DNA of 41,803 nucleotides from CAYRFQ01 sp964423615 (GTDB lineage: Bacteria > Planctomycetota > Planctomycetia > Gemmatales > Gemmataceae). Position numbers and translations under genes: made by a program. Of this stretch, positions 15,952-24,089 are shown piece by piece (position 1 is the first letter of the stretch; every line of letters starts with the position of its first letter). Location of the stretch: the NCBI GenBank assembly GCA_964423615.1, contig CAYRFQ010000067.1, positions 1 through 41,803 of the forward strand, written 5' to 3'. Under the pieces are notes generated by a model. It worked only from the letters and a program-made list of their open reading frames with translations. It was not told where the DNA came from and made no database searches.

Positions 15952-16686
15952 CTAATTTTGCCATTTGCACAAGAGCGGAAGAATAAGCGCAGGGCGCAGC
16001 GATGGGGGCGAGGAGTCCAGCGCGGTCAAGAAAGTTATCTGGAAGAGGCCGGAAATGTCGACGACGAGAGTTGGGAGATCGATCGTCAAATGAGTCAAGT
16101 GTTCCGGAGAATCTTTGGTCGGCAGAACAACGGGGGGCGTTGAGGCAATTTTTACTTCGACATGAGTACAGCCACAATTGGATCGACAGTCCGCAGTTAG
16201 ATCGGAATCACCAGAAACATCCGTTGGGTGGCAACAACTAGACGTTATGGATTGCCCAGACGATCGAGTTTCTGTAGGAATGTTCTCGCTTGGCGTGGAA
16301 GACTCAGGTTTATTGGAACTTTCGACATCGTGTTTGCTTTCCGGAGTCGTTTCCGTGTTCGAAGGAACGCAACAACATCCTGAGTTGATCGGTTTCGAAG
16401 AACAACAACAGCAACCGTTGTCGTCGGGTTTCTCATCAACAGAAGCGGGCTCACCTGTTCGAGAACTTGATGCCTGTTTCGGATCGGATGTAGTTGGTTC
16501 CGTGTAATCCTTTGGTGTGCGTTTCAAGGGTGAGGTGTGTGTCGCAACCGCACAACTGGAACACGAATTGGATAGTTTACACTTGCACTCACTCCACGTC
16601 ACTTCCGGGAGGAAGAGGCACACAACGACGACCAACCGCAGAGCGATGGCTGGAAGTCTCGAGTTGTGGCGGCGAAGAAGTCGCAT
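15952..16686 (-). CDS. Secreted Cys-rich protein, unknown
   Basis: 244 residues. The signal sequence is MRLLRRHNSRLPAIALRLVV, cleaved near TWS-E (about residue 32). The mature region is Ser/Thr/Pro-rich with Cys clusters: ECKCKLSNSCSSC, GCCCCSS, GCCCVPS, SSCCHP and DCRSNCGCTH, about 20 Cys in all. The C-terminal 60 residues change character (VVLPTKDSPEHLTHLTIDLP, then a hydrophobic stretch). Clusters of three and four Cys in an exported protein suggest metal binding, but no family is recognised. The ribosome site is weak. The downstream gene, 191 nt away, is also an exported Cys-rich protein, so a shared metal role is plausible. Confidence 0.65.
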   Translation of the reverse strand: MRLLRRHNSRLPAIALRLVVVVCLFLPEVTWSECKCKLSNSCSSCAVATHTSPLKRTPKDYTEPTTSDPKQASSSRTGEPASVDEKPDDNGCCCCSSKPINSGCCCVPSNTETTPESKHDVESSNKPESSTPSENIPTETRSSGQSITSSCCHPTDVSGDSDLTADCRSNCGCTHVEVKIASTPPVVLPTKDSPEHLTHLTIDLPTLVVDISGLFQITFLTALDSSPPSLRPALILPLLCKWQN

Positions 16687-16852
16687 GCAATCTATTCGAA
16701 AAAGAGTACGGATTTAGTTCTAATTGTCATCTATAGACGATCGTGGGCAGAAAGTCTTCAATAATTTGAAAAAGAAACAGTTCCTTGGCAAGACCAAAAA
16801 AATGTCGGCTCGATTCATACGGCAACAAGTAAAGGACCCACAGGATCCAGGG

Positions 16853-17833
16853 ATGTTCATAGGTATCGAAATAGGTGGCACAAAGCTGCAACTGGGCGTT
16901 GGTCCCGGAGACGGTACCATTGCTGCCTTGTGGCGAACGACCGTAGATCCGACGCGGGGGAGCGAGGGAATCCGCGTGCAGATTACTCAAGGCCTCGACG
17001 AACTCCTCGCCAAAGCCCCGATTGACCGGTTGCAGCTTCGTGGAGCCGGAATCGGCTTCGGTGGTCCTATCGACATGGCTGCGGGAACAATCATCAAGTC
17101 GCACCAGATCGCCGGTTGGGACAACTTTCCACTAGCGGAATGGGCCTCGGATGTTCTCCAACTTCCAGTAACGATTGGGAATGATGCCGACGTGGCTGGG
17201 CTTGGCGAAGCCCTGTTTGGTGCAGGCCAAGGGCTCTCGCCGATTTTCTACATGACGATTGGCTCAGGAATCGGTGGTGGATTAATTATCGATGGAGAAA
17301 TTTATCGCGGTAGCGGAAAAGGTGCAGCCGAAGTGGGGCATCTCAAGTTACCGGGCCACTATCTCCACGACCCGAAACTCTCTTGCGAGCCCGACGATGC
17401 CATCGTCGAACACGCCGCGTCCGGTTGGGCCATTCAGAACGCTGCCAGGTTAGCCATTCAAGATCCCAAAAACAGCGAATCGTTGTTGGCGAAAGCGTTC
17501 GGTGCGTCTCCCCACAAGTTGATAGCGTCCGACGTCGCCGAAGCCGCCAGCAAAGGAGACGTACTTGCTACCGAAATTGTTCAAGTCGCCTGGTCTCAAC
17601 TGGCAATCGGAATCTGTCACGTCATTGCGTTGCTTAGTCCACAACGAATCGTCATCGGCGGTGGTGTTTCCTTGATGGGCGAAGACTTGCTATTTCGGCC
17701 ATTGCGGAAGTTAGTCGCCGACCACGTCTTTCAACCGTTCGCCGATTGTTACAAGATCGTCCCAGCGTCACTCGGCGAAGAAGTCGTCGTCCACGGAGCT
17801 CTGGCTCTTGCGAAGTCGAAATGGGACAGTTGA
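16853..17833 (+). CDS. ROK family sugar kinase (glucokinase-like)
   Basis: 326 residues from the ATG at 16853 (AGGA 7 nt upstream); the N-terminus MFIGIEIGGTKLQLGVG is the expected phosphate-1 loop. Other ROK marks are GIGFGGPID, the catalytic-base segment GNDADVAGLGEALFG (N110-D113), MTIGSGIGGGLIIDGEIYRG, AAEVGH and RIVIGGGVS. The usual CxCGxxGCxE zinc motif is missing: after EVGH the sequence reads LPGHYLHDPKLSCEPDDAIVE, with one Cys. The enzyme should phosphorylate a hexose or N-acetylhexosamine with ATP in the cytosol. It is divergent from the Cys-rich gene and no sugar operon is adjacent. Confidence 0.88.
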   Translation: MFIGIEIGGTKLQLGVGPGDGTIAALWRTTVDPTRGSEGIRVQITQGLDELLAKAPIDRLQLRGAGIGFGGPIDMAAGTIIKSHQIAGWDNFPLAEWASDVLQLPVTIGNDADVAGLGEALFGAGQGLSPIFYMTIGSGIGGGLIIDGEIYRGSGKGAAEVGHLKLPGHYLHDPKLSCEPDDAIVEHAASGWAIQNAARLAIQDPKNSESLLAKAFGASPHKLIASDVAEAASKGDVLATEIVQVAWSQLAIGICHVIALLSPQRIVIGGGVSLMGEDLLFRPLRKLVADHVFQPFADCYKIVPASLGEEVVVHGALALAKSKWDS

Positions 17834-18112
17834 AGCATCTTTGTTCGGGCATCGGCGAATACACCCTTGACTTCTGCCAGGAAAGAAAAGCTTACGGCAC
17901 ACAAGCAACTGCGTGGACCACAGGCACCACGTGTGGGCAAACTCGTGGCATTCAACTTGTCAGAGCATTTTATCCAGACAGTAAAGATTCTGAGATTTCG
18001 CGGCCGCGCGAGAAGTGCCGAGTTCAATTCTTCACAAAAGAATGGCATACCGGTTGCCGGTAACGTACAGTGGATCAATTGAAAGTTCTTAGTTCCATTT
18101 AGGAGAGAGGAA

Positions 18113-18307
18113 ATGACCAAGAACAATCGTCGAGACGGTCAGGAACCCATCGTACAAACCACTAACCAAATTGACGCCCACGAACTGCTCTGGAGCCCAA
18201 GCCTGAAAGAGGCACCTACTCGCCAGGGAACCAAACAACCGCAGCAACCGACCTGCCCTCCTGGTCACGCCTACGAACGATTCTGGGAACTCCATGAAAT
18301 GGACTAG
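18113..18307 (+). CDS. Small hypothetical protein
   Basis: 64 residues. Support comes mainly from a strong ribosome binding site: AGGAGAGAGG at 18101-18110, with AGGAG 7 nt before the ATG. Codon choice resembles neighbouring genes. The product is hydrophilic and Gln/Pro-rich, with no signal peptide, membrane span or known motif, and ends HAYERFWELHEMD. It could be a regulatory or disordered small protein; a chance ORF cannot be excluded. Confidence 0.5.
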   Translation: MTKNNRRDGQEPIVQTTNQIDAHELLWSPSLKEAPTRQGTKQPQQPTCPPGHAYERFWELHEMD

Positions 18308-18641
18308 CGGCTGAATGCCTCGCTTTGTTTCCACGTTCGAAAACGACATCCCTCACCGGTTTGATTCCTCGCCCAAAACAACCTTTCGCCCATTCTTGTT
18401 TTCTACCCACTCTGAAAAAAGTCCCAAAGCGGATTGGCGCTGACCATCCCAAAACTCCGTAGAATATAGGTAACACTTGAAATGCCCACGTTGTGCGTTT
18501 CTGACACAGCGTGGGTGTGTTCGATCGGTTTCCTGTTCTTTGCCGAATGACCGTTCGCAATGGCTCGGCAAAAAGACACTGGACCGACAAATCTGTTTTC
18601 TCAAGCAGGACTTGGCAAAACACTGGAAAGGAGTTTTGGAT
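18308..18641. other. Leader region of fadA
   Basis: 334 bases with no gene of its own. A TAGAAT at 18460-18465 could be a -10 box, without a good -35. It is followed by a hairpin at 18485-18515. Confidence 0.35.
18485..18515 (+). other. Leader hairpin upstream of fadA
   Basis: CCCACGTTGTG (18485-18495) pairs with CACAGCGTGGG (18505-18515), 11 pairs with one G-U and a 9-nt loop. It is 126 nt before the fadA start. There is no T-run, so it is more likely a leader structure than a terminator. Confidence 0.45.
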
Positions 18642-19799
18642 ATGAGACAAGCCGTTGTCATAGACGCCGTCCGTACTCCGATTGGTCGAGCCCACGCCGA
18701 ACGCGGGATTTTTCGCGATGTCCGGGCCGACGACCTTTCGGCGGACTTGATAAACGCCCTGATCGAACGCGTCAAAATCCCCGCCGAGAAAATCGAAGAC
18801 GTCCTGTGGGGGTGTGTCAAGCAACAGGGCGAGCAAGGTTACAACATCGCCCGGATGGCTTCACTGATCGCCGGCCTGCCGATCGAAGTTCCGGGAGCCA
18901 CCGTCAACCGGCTGTGCGGATCGAGTCTCCAAGCGATCAATCAAGCCGCACTGAGCATCACCGGCAATTGCGAGGACATCCAGATTGCCGGGGGCGTCGA
19001 ACACATGCACCACATACCTATGGAAGACGGTTTCGACGCCAGCCCTCGGCTTTGGTATCGTCACAACCAGGCCACAATGATGATGGGAGTGACGGCCGAA
19101 AACTTGGCCATCCGCTACAAAATCAGTCGCCAAGAACAAGACGAGTTCGCTTTGCGGAGTCACCAAAAAACTGCAGCCGCGACCGACTCCGGAAAGTTCG
19201 CAAAAGAAGTGGTCCCGACGTGGGGACGCGACGAGGGAGGTCGCAAGAAAATCATGCACGAAGACCAATGCCTACGTCGCGACACGAGTCTGGAAGCTCT
19301 TTCGAAACTCAAACCCGCGTTCCTGCCCGAAGGCGGAACGGTCACGGCCGGGAATTCGAGCCCTCTGAACGTTGGAGCTGCTGCGGTGCTGGTCATGTCG
19401 GAGGAAAAGGCGAAAGTACTAGGTTTGCAGCCCAAGGTCAAGATTCGATCAATGGCCGTCGCTGGAGTCGACCCATCGGTGATGGGTTTGGGTCCAGTCC
19501 CAGCGACGAAAAAAGCCCTCGAACGTGCCGGACTCCAACTCGAAGACATCGACGTCATCGAGTTGAACGAGGCATTCGCGGCCCAATCATTGGCTGTTCT
19601 GAAAGAACTGCGGGCCAATCAAGAAAAGGTCAACGTCAACGGCGGAGCTATAGCCATCGGCCACCCACTCGGGGCCAGTGGAGCACGGATTTCGACGACG
19701 CTCATCCACGCCATGCTCGACCGCAGAGCAAACTTCGGACTGGCCACAATGTGCATCGGAGCTGGCCAAGGCATCGCGACGATTTACGAAGCAGTGTGA
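18642..19799 (+). CDS. fadA: Acetyl-CoA acyltransferase (3-ketoacyl-CoA thiolase)
   Basis: 385 residues from the ATG at 18642; AAAGGAG is 8 nt upstream, and E. coli FadA (387 aa) aligns from its start. Catalytic residues are all present: nucleophile C92 (NRLCGSS), H341 (AIGHPLGASG) and C371 (ATMCIGAGQG). FadA-type phrases include DVLWGCVKQQGEQGYNIAR, GGVEHMHHIPM and RSMAVAGVDPSVMGLGPVP. It cleaves 3-ketoacyl-CoA in beta-oxidation, or can act in the reverse direction. No fadB, the usual partner, is adjacent. A leader hairpin precedes it and a convergent-gene hairpin follows it. Confidence 0.93.
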   Translation: MRQAVVIDAVRTPIGRAHAERGIFRDVRADDLSADLINALIERVKIPAEKIEDVLWGCVKQQGEQGYNIARMASLIAGLPIEVPGATVNRLCGSSLQAINQAALSITGNCEDIQIAGGVEHMHHIPMEDGFDASPRLWYRHNQATMMMGVTAENLAIRYKISRQEQDEFALRSHQKTAAATDSGKFAKEVVPTWGRDEGGRKKIMHEDQCLRRDTSLEALSKLKPAFLPEGGTVTAGNSSPLNVGAAAVLVMSEEKAKVLGLQPKVKIRSMAVAGVDPSVMGLGPVPATKKALERAGLQLEDIDVIELNEAFAAQSLAVLKELRANQEKVNVNGGAIAIGHPLGASGARISTTLIHAMLDRRANFGLATMCIGAGQGIATIYEAV

Positions 19800-19844
19800 T
19801 CGCCGGCGATTGGTAGTTCGGCAGCGGATAATTGAATCGAGTGC

Positions 19845-19895
19845 CACATTTTGAGACCGCGTTACAGACCCCAAAACGCCTTATCTCAAAATGTG
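19845..19895. terminator. Inverted repeat between convergent fadA and phosphatase genes
   Basis: CACATTTTGAGA (19845-19856) and TCTCAAAATGTG (19884-19895) match perfectly over 12 bp. The 27-nt loop holds a second pair, GCGTT with AACGC. It sits 46 nt after fadA and 37 nt after the convergent gene, so it is probably a two-way transcription stop, although it lacks a T-run. A protein-binding site is an alternative. Confidence 0.55.
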
Positions 19896-19931
19896 ACACA
19901 TCCGCATCCGGCCTTTCATGGTTTTTAGAAC

Positions 19932-21002
19932 TTACGGAAACGTAAGTTGGCTCGCCTTCACCTGATGCTTAACTCGCACCGTTCCTTTCCGATCTACGAT
20001 CTGAAGGGTCACGGCTGGATCGTTCTTCGTCCAATCAATGTCAATCATGCCAAAGTGATTCTCACGAACGACCTTTCCGACTCGGTATCGATTGGGTTCC
20101 GTGTTGGGCCAATCTTCGGTGAGGCCGCTCGCAGTCACGTCGTACAATGGGTAGCCTCCAGGGACTTTGCGACGCGAAATCTCTCCCCAGTGAACATCGC
20201 CGGAGATAAACATCACACCGCTCGCCTTCGTCTTCTTGATGAGGGCGATCATTTTCTTTTGTTGGGCCGGTAAGTTCGTCCACGACTCCCAACCGTTATA
20301 CTGGTGTCCAAACTGAATCGACGTGGCAACGATGCGGAGGTCAGCGGGCTCGCGGAAACGTTGCTCGAGCCATTGCCACTGAGCCTTGCCGAGGAACGTT
20401 TTCTTGGGATTGGGATCGGGTTGATAGTCGTTCTTGAAGGGCGAACCCTTGGGCAACTTCTTCGGAATCCTCTTCAGCGGATCGCGAAACGTTCGTGTGT
20501 CGAGCAAAATGACTTGGAGCGTTTTGCCCTTGGCTCGAAACCGATGAGAGCCGTAGATTCCCGGACGTTTCCGACGCGGACTGTTTTTCGGGACCTTCCA
20601 AAAGTCGAAGAAGATGAGCCGAGACTCGGCTTTCTTGGGGTATTCCTTGCCAGCGTCGTTTTCGCCGTAGTCGTGATCATCCCAGATGGCGAGTGTGGGT
20701 ACCGATTTCCGCAAAGCCTGGAACTCGGGCTTGGCAGCCAGCTTGGCGTACTTGGCGCGAAGGATTTTCATGTCGCGCGTATCGCCATAGATGTTGTCGC
20801 CCAAGTAGATGAAGACGTCCGGCTTCTTGCTGACGACGGTTCGGAGGACCGGTTGTGGTTTGTCTTGGTTAGCACACGAACCGAAAGCAATTCGTGAGGG
20901 TAAGCCCTTGATCGCGTCGGCATTTTTGACGACCGACATGTCCTGGGCTTGAAGAGGGCAGATCGACACGAACAAAGACACGCAAAGTAAGACGGGTCGC
21001 AT
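19932..21002 (-). CDS. PhoD-like alkaline phosphatase/phosphodiesterase, secreted
   Basis: 356 residues from the ATG at 21002; an upstream in-frame GTG adds four residues but sits on top of the GGAG ribosome site. Signal peptide: MRPVLLCVSLFVSICPLQA. Metallophosphoesterase motifs follow: RIAFGSCANQ, FIYLGDNIYGDT, AIWDDHDYGENDAG and FISGDVHWGE, plus VILLDTRTFRD. Family members (PF09423) hydrolyse phosphomonoesters or diesters outside the cytoplasm with Ca/Fe. The short form with only the catalytic domain is common in planctomycetes. No Pho box was recognised upstream. Confidence 0.9.
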   Translation of the reverse strand: MRPVLLCVSLFVSICPLQAQDMSVVKNADAIKGLPSRIAFGSCANQDKPQPVLRTVVSKKPDVFIYLGDNIYGDTRDMKILRAKYAKLAAKPEFQALRKSVPTLAIWDDHDYGENDAGKEYPKKAESRLIFFDFWKVPKNSPRRKRPGIYGSHRFRAKGKTLQVILLDTRTFRDPLKRIPKKLPKGSPFKNDYQPDPNPKKTFLGKAQWQWLEQRFREPADLRIVATSIQFGHQYNGWESWTNLPAQQKKMIALIKKTKASGVMFISGDVHWGEISRRKVPGGYPLYDVTASGLTEDWPNTEPNRYRVGKVVRENHFGMIDIDWTKNDPAVTLQIVDRKGTVRVKHQVKASQLTFP

Positions 21003-21291
21003 GGTGGAAGGCACTCCAGAGAAAATTTGACTTGTGAATCAATTTATCAAACGACCATTGCCATTTCATCTGATGTTTGTTCGACGTTCTTTGTGAGTTC
21101 TGTTGTGTTGTGGGTCAGCTCTACGATTGTGGTTCCAGAGCCCCATCCACACCAGAGCCAACGCTTACGATGCAGCACATGGAAGAATAGAACTCCTTAC
21201 CATCCCGAGACTTCACCCTTGGCAAACGTTACGATGCCGTGGTCGAACTCTGACTGCAAACAATCCTGCTCCGCCAGCGGGTTGCACAAGA

Positions 21292-21576
21292 ATGCAAGAG
21301 TATTTTCCGCACCTTGACAACGTAGCCGCAGCAACACATCAACTGCCTGCTCAAGAGGCGTTTGCATTGAGGGACAATATTCGTTCAGTTGTCAATAACA
21401 CACTCCCAACGGTCCGGGCCAACATCCAAGGCGGCAGGACTGTTCAATCAGCAACACAAAGTGTCCAGAATCAATTGAACCGACCAAAATGGAGATTCAT
21501 TGATCAAGTGGCCGGTGGCCGGAATACTATCAACCAAATGTTGCAGGAATTTCCCAACTTGACATTTCTACACTAA
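21292..21576 (+). CDS. Unrecognised ORF, possible toxin C-terminal fragment
   Basis: 94 residues from the ATG at 21292, but the frame is open back to 21097 and no start has a good ribosome site, so the 5' end is uncertain. The product is hydrophilic and helix-prone (ALRDNIRSVVNNTLPTVRAN, VQSATQSVQNQLN), with no motif I know. It ends 25 nt before the next gene, which has an immunity-like sequence. I infer that this may be the detached C-terminal domain of a polymorphic toxin whose delivery part has been lost. It could equally be a short chromosomal gene of unknown type. Confidence 0.4.
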   Translation: MQEYFPHLDNVAAATHQLPAQEAFALRDNIRSVVNNTLPTVRANIQGGRTVQSATQSVQNQLNRPKWRFIDQVAGGRNTINQMLQEFPNLTFLH

Positions 21577-21601
21577 ATTGACTCACGTTGTCGGAGTAAC
21601 A

Positions 21602-22306
21602 ATGAACAAGAATTATAGGATGCCTAACACTCGGAATCAGATGACTATGGCCAAGCTGATCCCATTAGTTAAGGGGTGCATACAGTATTGCGATTTTGTT
21701 CAAAGCACTATGCCTGCAGAACTGAATGCAGCGTCGTATCGAAGTGGGGTCTTGAATGAAGCTGCGCAGCAGGTTTTTCCTCAATCATGCCACACTCCCT
21801 TTTCCACTGGTATGGCGGAAGCCTTTTCACAGTACCTTTGTAAAAGGATCACGTTAGTGTCAGAACGTGAACTGCTCAAAGAAGTTCGTGTTAACGTTGG
21901 TGATCCACTTGCTCTACTTCTTGTGAATTGGCGGTTGTCGCTTTTTGACGGTGCTTGCTCACCTGAAACGTATGATTATTTAGATCATGATTGCATGCCG
22001 GGTTGGGATACATGGCTGGGGATAGTGAAATTGGATCAAGAGGAAGATGCGGCTGCGCTACTCTGCTGGATTCCTTCTGAATTGTGTCGGGAAGTTGATA
22101 GTGCAATCGCCGTTGATGCGGCTGCTTGCATGTCGTGGCTGAGTTTCGATCTGCACTATGGGCATCCCCAAATTGTTGGATGGGGTCAGCGATGGCCCAG
22201 ATTTTCCAGCCCTTTCACGGTTACAAAATGGATACAAAATAGAGCTGAATCGGAAGCCCCAGAAAATACGGTTTTTCTGAGAAGTACTGTTCAAAAGACC
22301 ATGTGA
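21602..22306 (+). CDS. Putative immunity-like protein
   Basis: 234 residues from the ATG at 21602; GGAG is 5 nt upstream. It is cytosolic, with no signal or membrane segment. The central segment (LDHDCMPGWDTWLGIV, then LLCWIPSELCREVDSAIAVD and CMSWLS) resembles, from memory, immunity proteins with a D-x-x-PxWDTW...SWVP...V.xGI.V...C..WL pattern found beside toxin C-termini. Base composition is distinct: two sampled 60-base lines inside the gene are 42-43% GC, against 58% in a sampled line of the phosphatase gene. That suggests horizontal acquisition. The family name and cognate toxin cannot be settled here. Confidence 0.7.
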   Translation: MNKNYRMPNTRNQMTMAKLIPLVKGCIQYCDFVQSTMPAELNAASYRSGVLNEAAQQVFPQSCHTPFSTGMAEAFSQYLCKRITLVSERELLKEVRVNVGDPLALLLVNWRLSLFDGACSPETYDYLDHDCMPGWDTWLGIVKLDQEEDAAALLCWIPSELCREVDSAIAVDAAACMSWLSFDLHYGHPQIVGWGQRWPRFSSPFTVTKWIQNRAESEAPENTVFLRSTVQKTM

Positions 22307-22435
22307 CAAACTAAAGATATTTAAGATCGCATGAATGGTACATCCAAATTACTCAGATTGTCTAAGTCTTTCGAAATCAAGCATTTAGAAAAACGAGTTT
22401 ATCTGCCTTTGTTGTGACCGTGAAAGGGCTGGATC

Positions 22436-23782
22436 CTACTTCCAACCTCCTGTCAACTCGTACGAGATGTCACGCTTCTTCCCGTTCCGTTCGAGGATCG
22501 TGAAACGCACGGTGTCTCCCCTGTCGAATTGCAACCGGAACCAAGTCGTGAACTCGCGACCAACAACGTCAGGACTTTTGCCGTTGACGGCTACAACGGC
22601 GTGGGATTGTTGGAGCCCGGCTTTGCGTGCGATACCCCGGACGTTCCCCATGTACGGTCGGACGGCCATTTTTCCCTTCGGAATTTTCAATCGTCGTCGT
22701 TGAGCTTCAGGAAGACGCAGCGGGAAAAAGCCCGGTGACGCCCCAATGTTGCCACCGGACACGGTCGTTCGCCACCAAATAACGGTCTTCCGCCAACCAT
22801 CTTCGACTTTGAGTTTGCCCGACTTCAATTGTCCGTTGTTTTTCCACATCACCGTAATCGTTCCATCGCCCAGTGGCCCGCGATGGAGCACTCCACGGAA
22901 GTCCGCCTGCCCAAAGAGTTTTTTCTTCCCAGCAACGGCCAACACGTCTCCTGCTTCGATTCCAAGTTTCGCAGCGGGACTTTCGGCGATGACCTTGCGG
23001 ACCTTCAGCCCATGATCTCGGTCGAGAACGATCCCAACGTTCTCGGGAAGAGGCCACATCTGCAGATCGCGTTTTTTATCGAACGTCTTGGCGTCGATGG
23101 CTGGCTGCCGAAGCACTTCGCCGACCTGATGACAGTGGATGCAGCTTTGTTTTTCGAGGAGGTGCTTGGTCTTCCACGATGGAAAGCCTTTGGCCGTCGT
23201 CACGTTTTGGATGGGGCCACCCAAGTCGGGCACCGGACCATCGATCTTCCACTGTTTTCGTCGAGAATCGTAATGGTGGGCCAGGACTCGCTTCATCGTG
23301 TTGATGAGGGCCGGTACAGAAATTCGTGTCTTGGCCGAAACGTGGTCTTTTCCGCCGAAGATGGCGTACAGTTCGCCACGCGGCGAGAGAAAATATCCCC
23401 ACCACGAGAGGTCGTAATCCTGGTAATCCGTGGGAAAGAGTCGGAAGTCGATTTTCTGAGCGTCGGTGACGCGGACGGTCACGAATTGTTTGAGCCAGGG
23501 ATCGAGTTTTGGTCCCCCAGTCAGAATGCTCTTATCGAAGTCCGCGCACTGTTTGCAGGGAAGGCACCGCATAGTCACAAACAATGGACGGTTTTGCTCC
23601 TTGGCGAGTTTCATCGCCGCGTCGAGATCTGTCCGCCATTCCACTTGCGGCAGCGGTTCGGCCAACTCGAGCTTTTCCGCCCGTAAAATCGTGGCCCAAT
23701 CTTGTTTGTCCTGAGACGCTTGAGGAATCCCAACGCCCGGTAGGGTGATCAGGAAGAGACCTGGAAGAAACCAGAAACGCAT
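22436..23782 (-). CDS. Secreted thioredoxin-like / CxxCH / PDZ fusion protein
   Basis: 448 residues, signal peptide MRFWFLPGLFLITLPGVGIP. Domains in order: a thioredoxin-like domain (about 45-175) with C73-LPC-KQC79 after RPLFVTMR; a CIHCH motif (C214, C217, H218), the form that binds c-type haem; a first PDZ-like domain (about 245-320: VIAESPAAKLGIEAGDVLAVAG); and a second (about 375-445: ARKAGLQQSHAVVAVNGKSP). It acts in the periplasm or envelope. The combination suggests redox control of, or electron transfer to, a peptide-bound partner, but no activity is proven. A single CxxCH without a visible distal Met could also be a metal site. The gene stands alone on the minus strand. Confidence 0.82.
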   Translation of the reverse strand: MRFWFLPGLFLITLPGVGIPQASQDKQDWATILRAEKLELAEPLPQVEWRTDLDAAMKLAKEQNRPLFVTMRCLPCKQCADFDKSILTGGPKLDPWLKQFVTVRVTDAQKIDFRLFPTDYQDYDLSWWGYFLSPRGELYAIFGGKDHVSAKTRISVPALINTMKRVLAHHYDSRRKQWKIDGPVPDLGGPIQNVTTAKGFPSWKTKHLLEKQSCIHCHQVGEVLRQPAIDAKTFDKKRDLQMWPLPENVGIVLDRDHGLKVRKVIAESPAAKLGIEAGDVLAVAGKKKLFGQADFRGVLHRGPLGDGTITVMWKNNGQLKSGKLKVEDGWRKTVIWWRTTVSGGNIGASPGFFPLRLPEAQRRRLKIPKGKMAVRPYMGNVRGIARKAGLQQSHAVVAVNGKSPDVVGREFTTWFRLQFDRGDTVRFTILERNGKKRDISYELTGGWK

Positions 23783-23906
23783 AACGGCACCCCAATGCAG
23801 AAACGAAAAGGTGTGAATTTACGTTCGTCGAGTGTAAACGTACCTTTTTCGTTTCTCAAGCAAACCGTGATCAGTAATCTGCATCCAAGCCATTGGAGAC
23901 TTCGCG

Positions 23907-24089
23907 TCAATCTCCACCGCCGCCATCTCCACCGCCGCCATCTCCACTGCCGCCACCACCATACCCATCATCTCCGCCGTCTTCTCCGATGTCGGCACCA
24001 CCGGCACCACCACCGGGTTTACCGCCGCAACCCAGGTTGGGCGTTCCTAAGAGCACCAGACACAGGAGCGCTATAAACAGTCTTTTCAT
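23907..24089 (-). CDS. Small Gly/Asp-rich lipoprotein
   Basis: 60 residues from the ATG at 24089. The N-terminus MKRLFIALLCLVLLGTPNLG is followed by C21, a lipobox (NLGC), so the mature protein is lipid-anchored. The rest is GGKPGGGAGGADIGEDGG and GGGGSGDGGGGD, an acidic glycine-rich string of about 38 residues. The ribosome site is modest (AAGGA, 12 nt). The low complexity prevents family assignment. Calcium binding by the Gly/Asp repeats is conceivable, but the spacing is not that of RTX nonapeptides. It is one of two Gly-rich small exported proteins in this window. Confidence 0.65.
   Translation of the reverse strand: MKRLFIALLCLVLLGTPNLGCGGKPGGGAGGADIGEDGGDDGYGGGGSGDGGGGDGGGGD

Noticed and set aside
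18560..19816. 418-codon open frame overlapping fadA
   Set aside because: It is the +1 frame of fadA, extremely Arg/Ser-rich, a typical shadow of GC-rich coding DNA; fadA has catalytic residues in its own frame.
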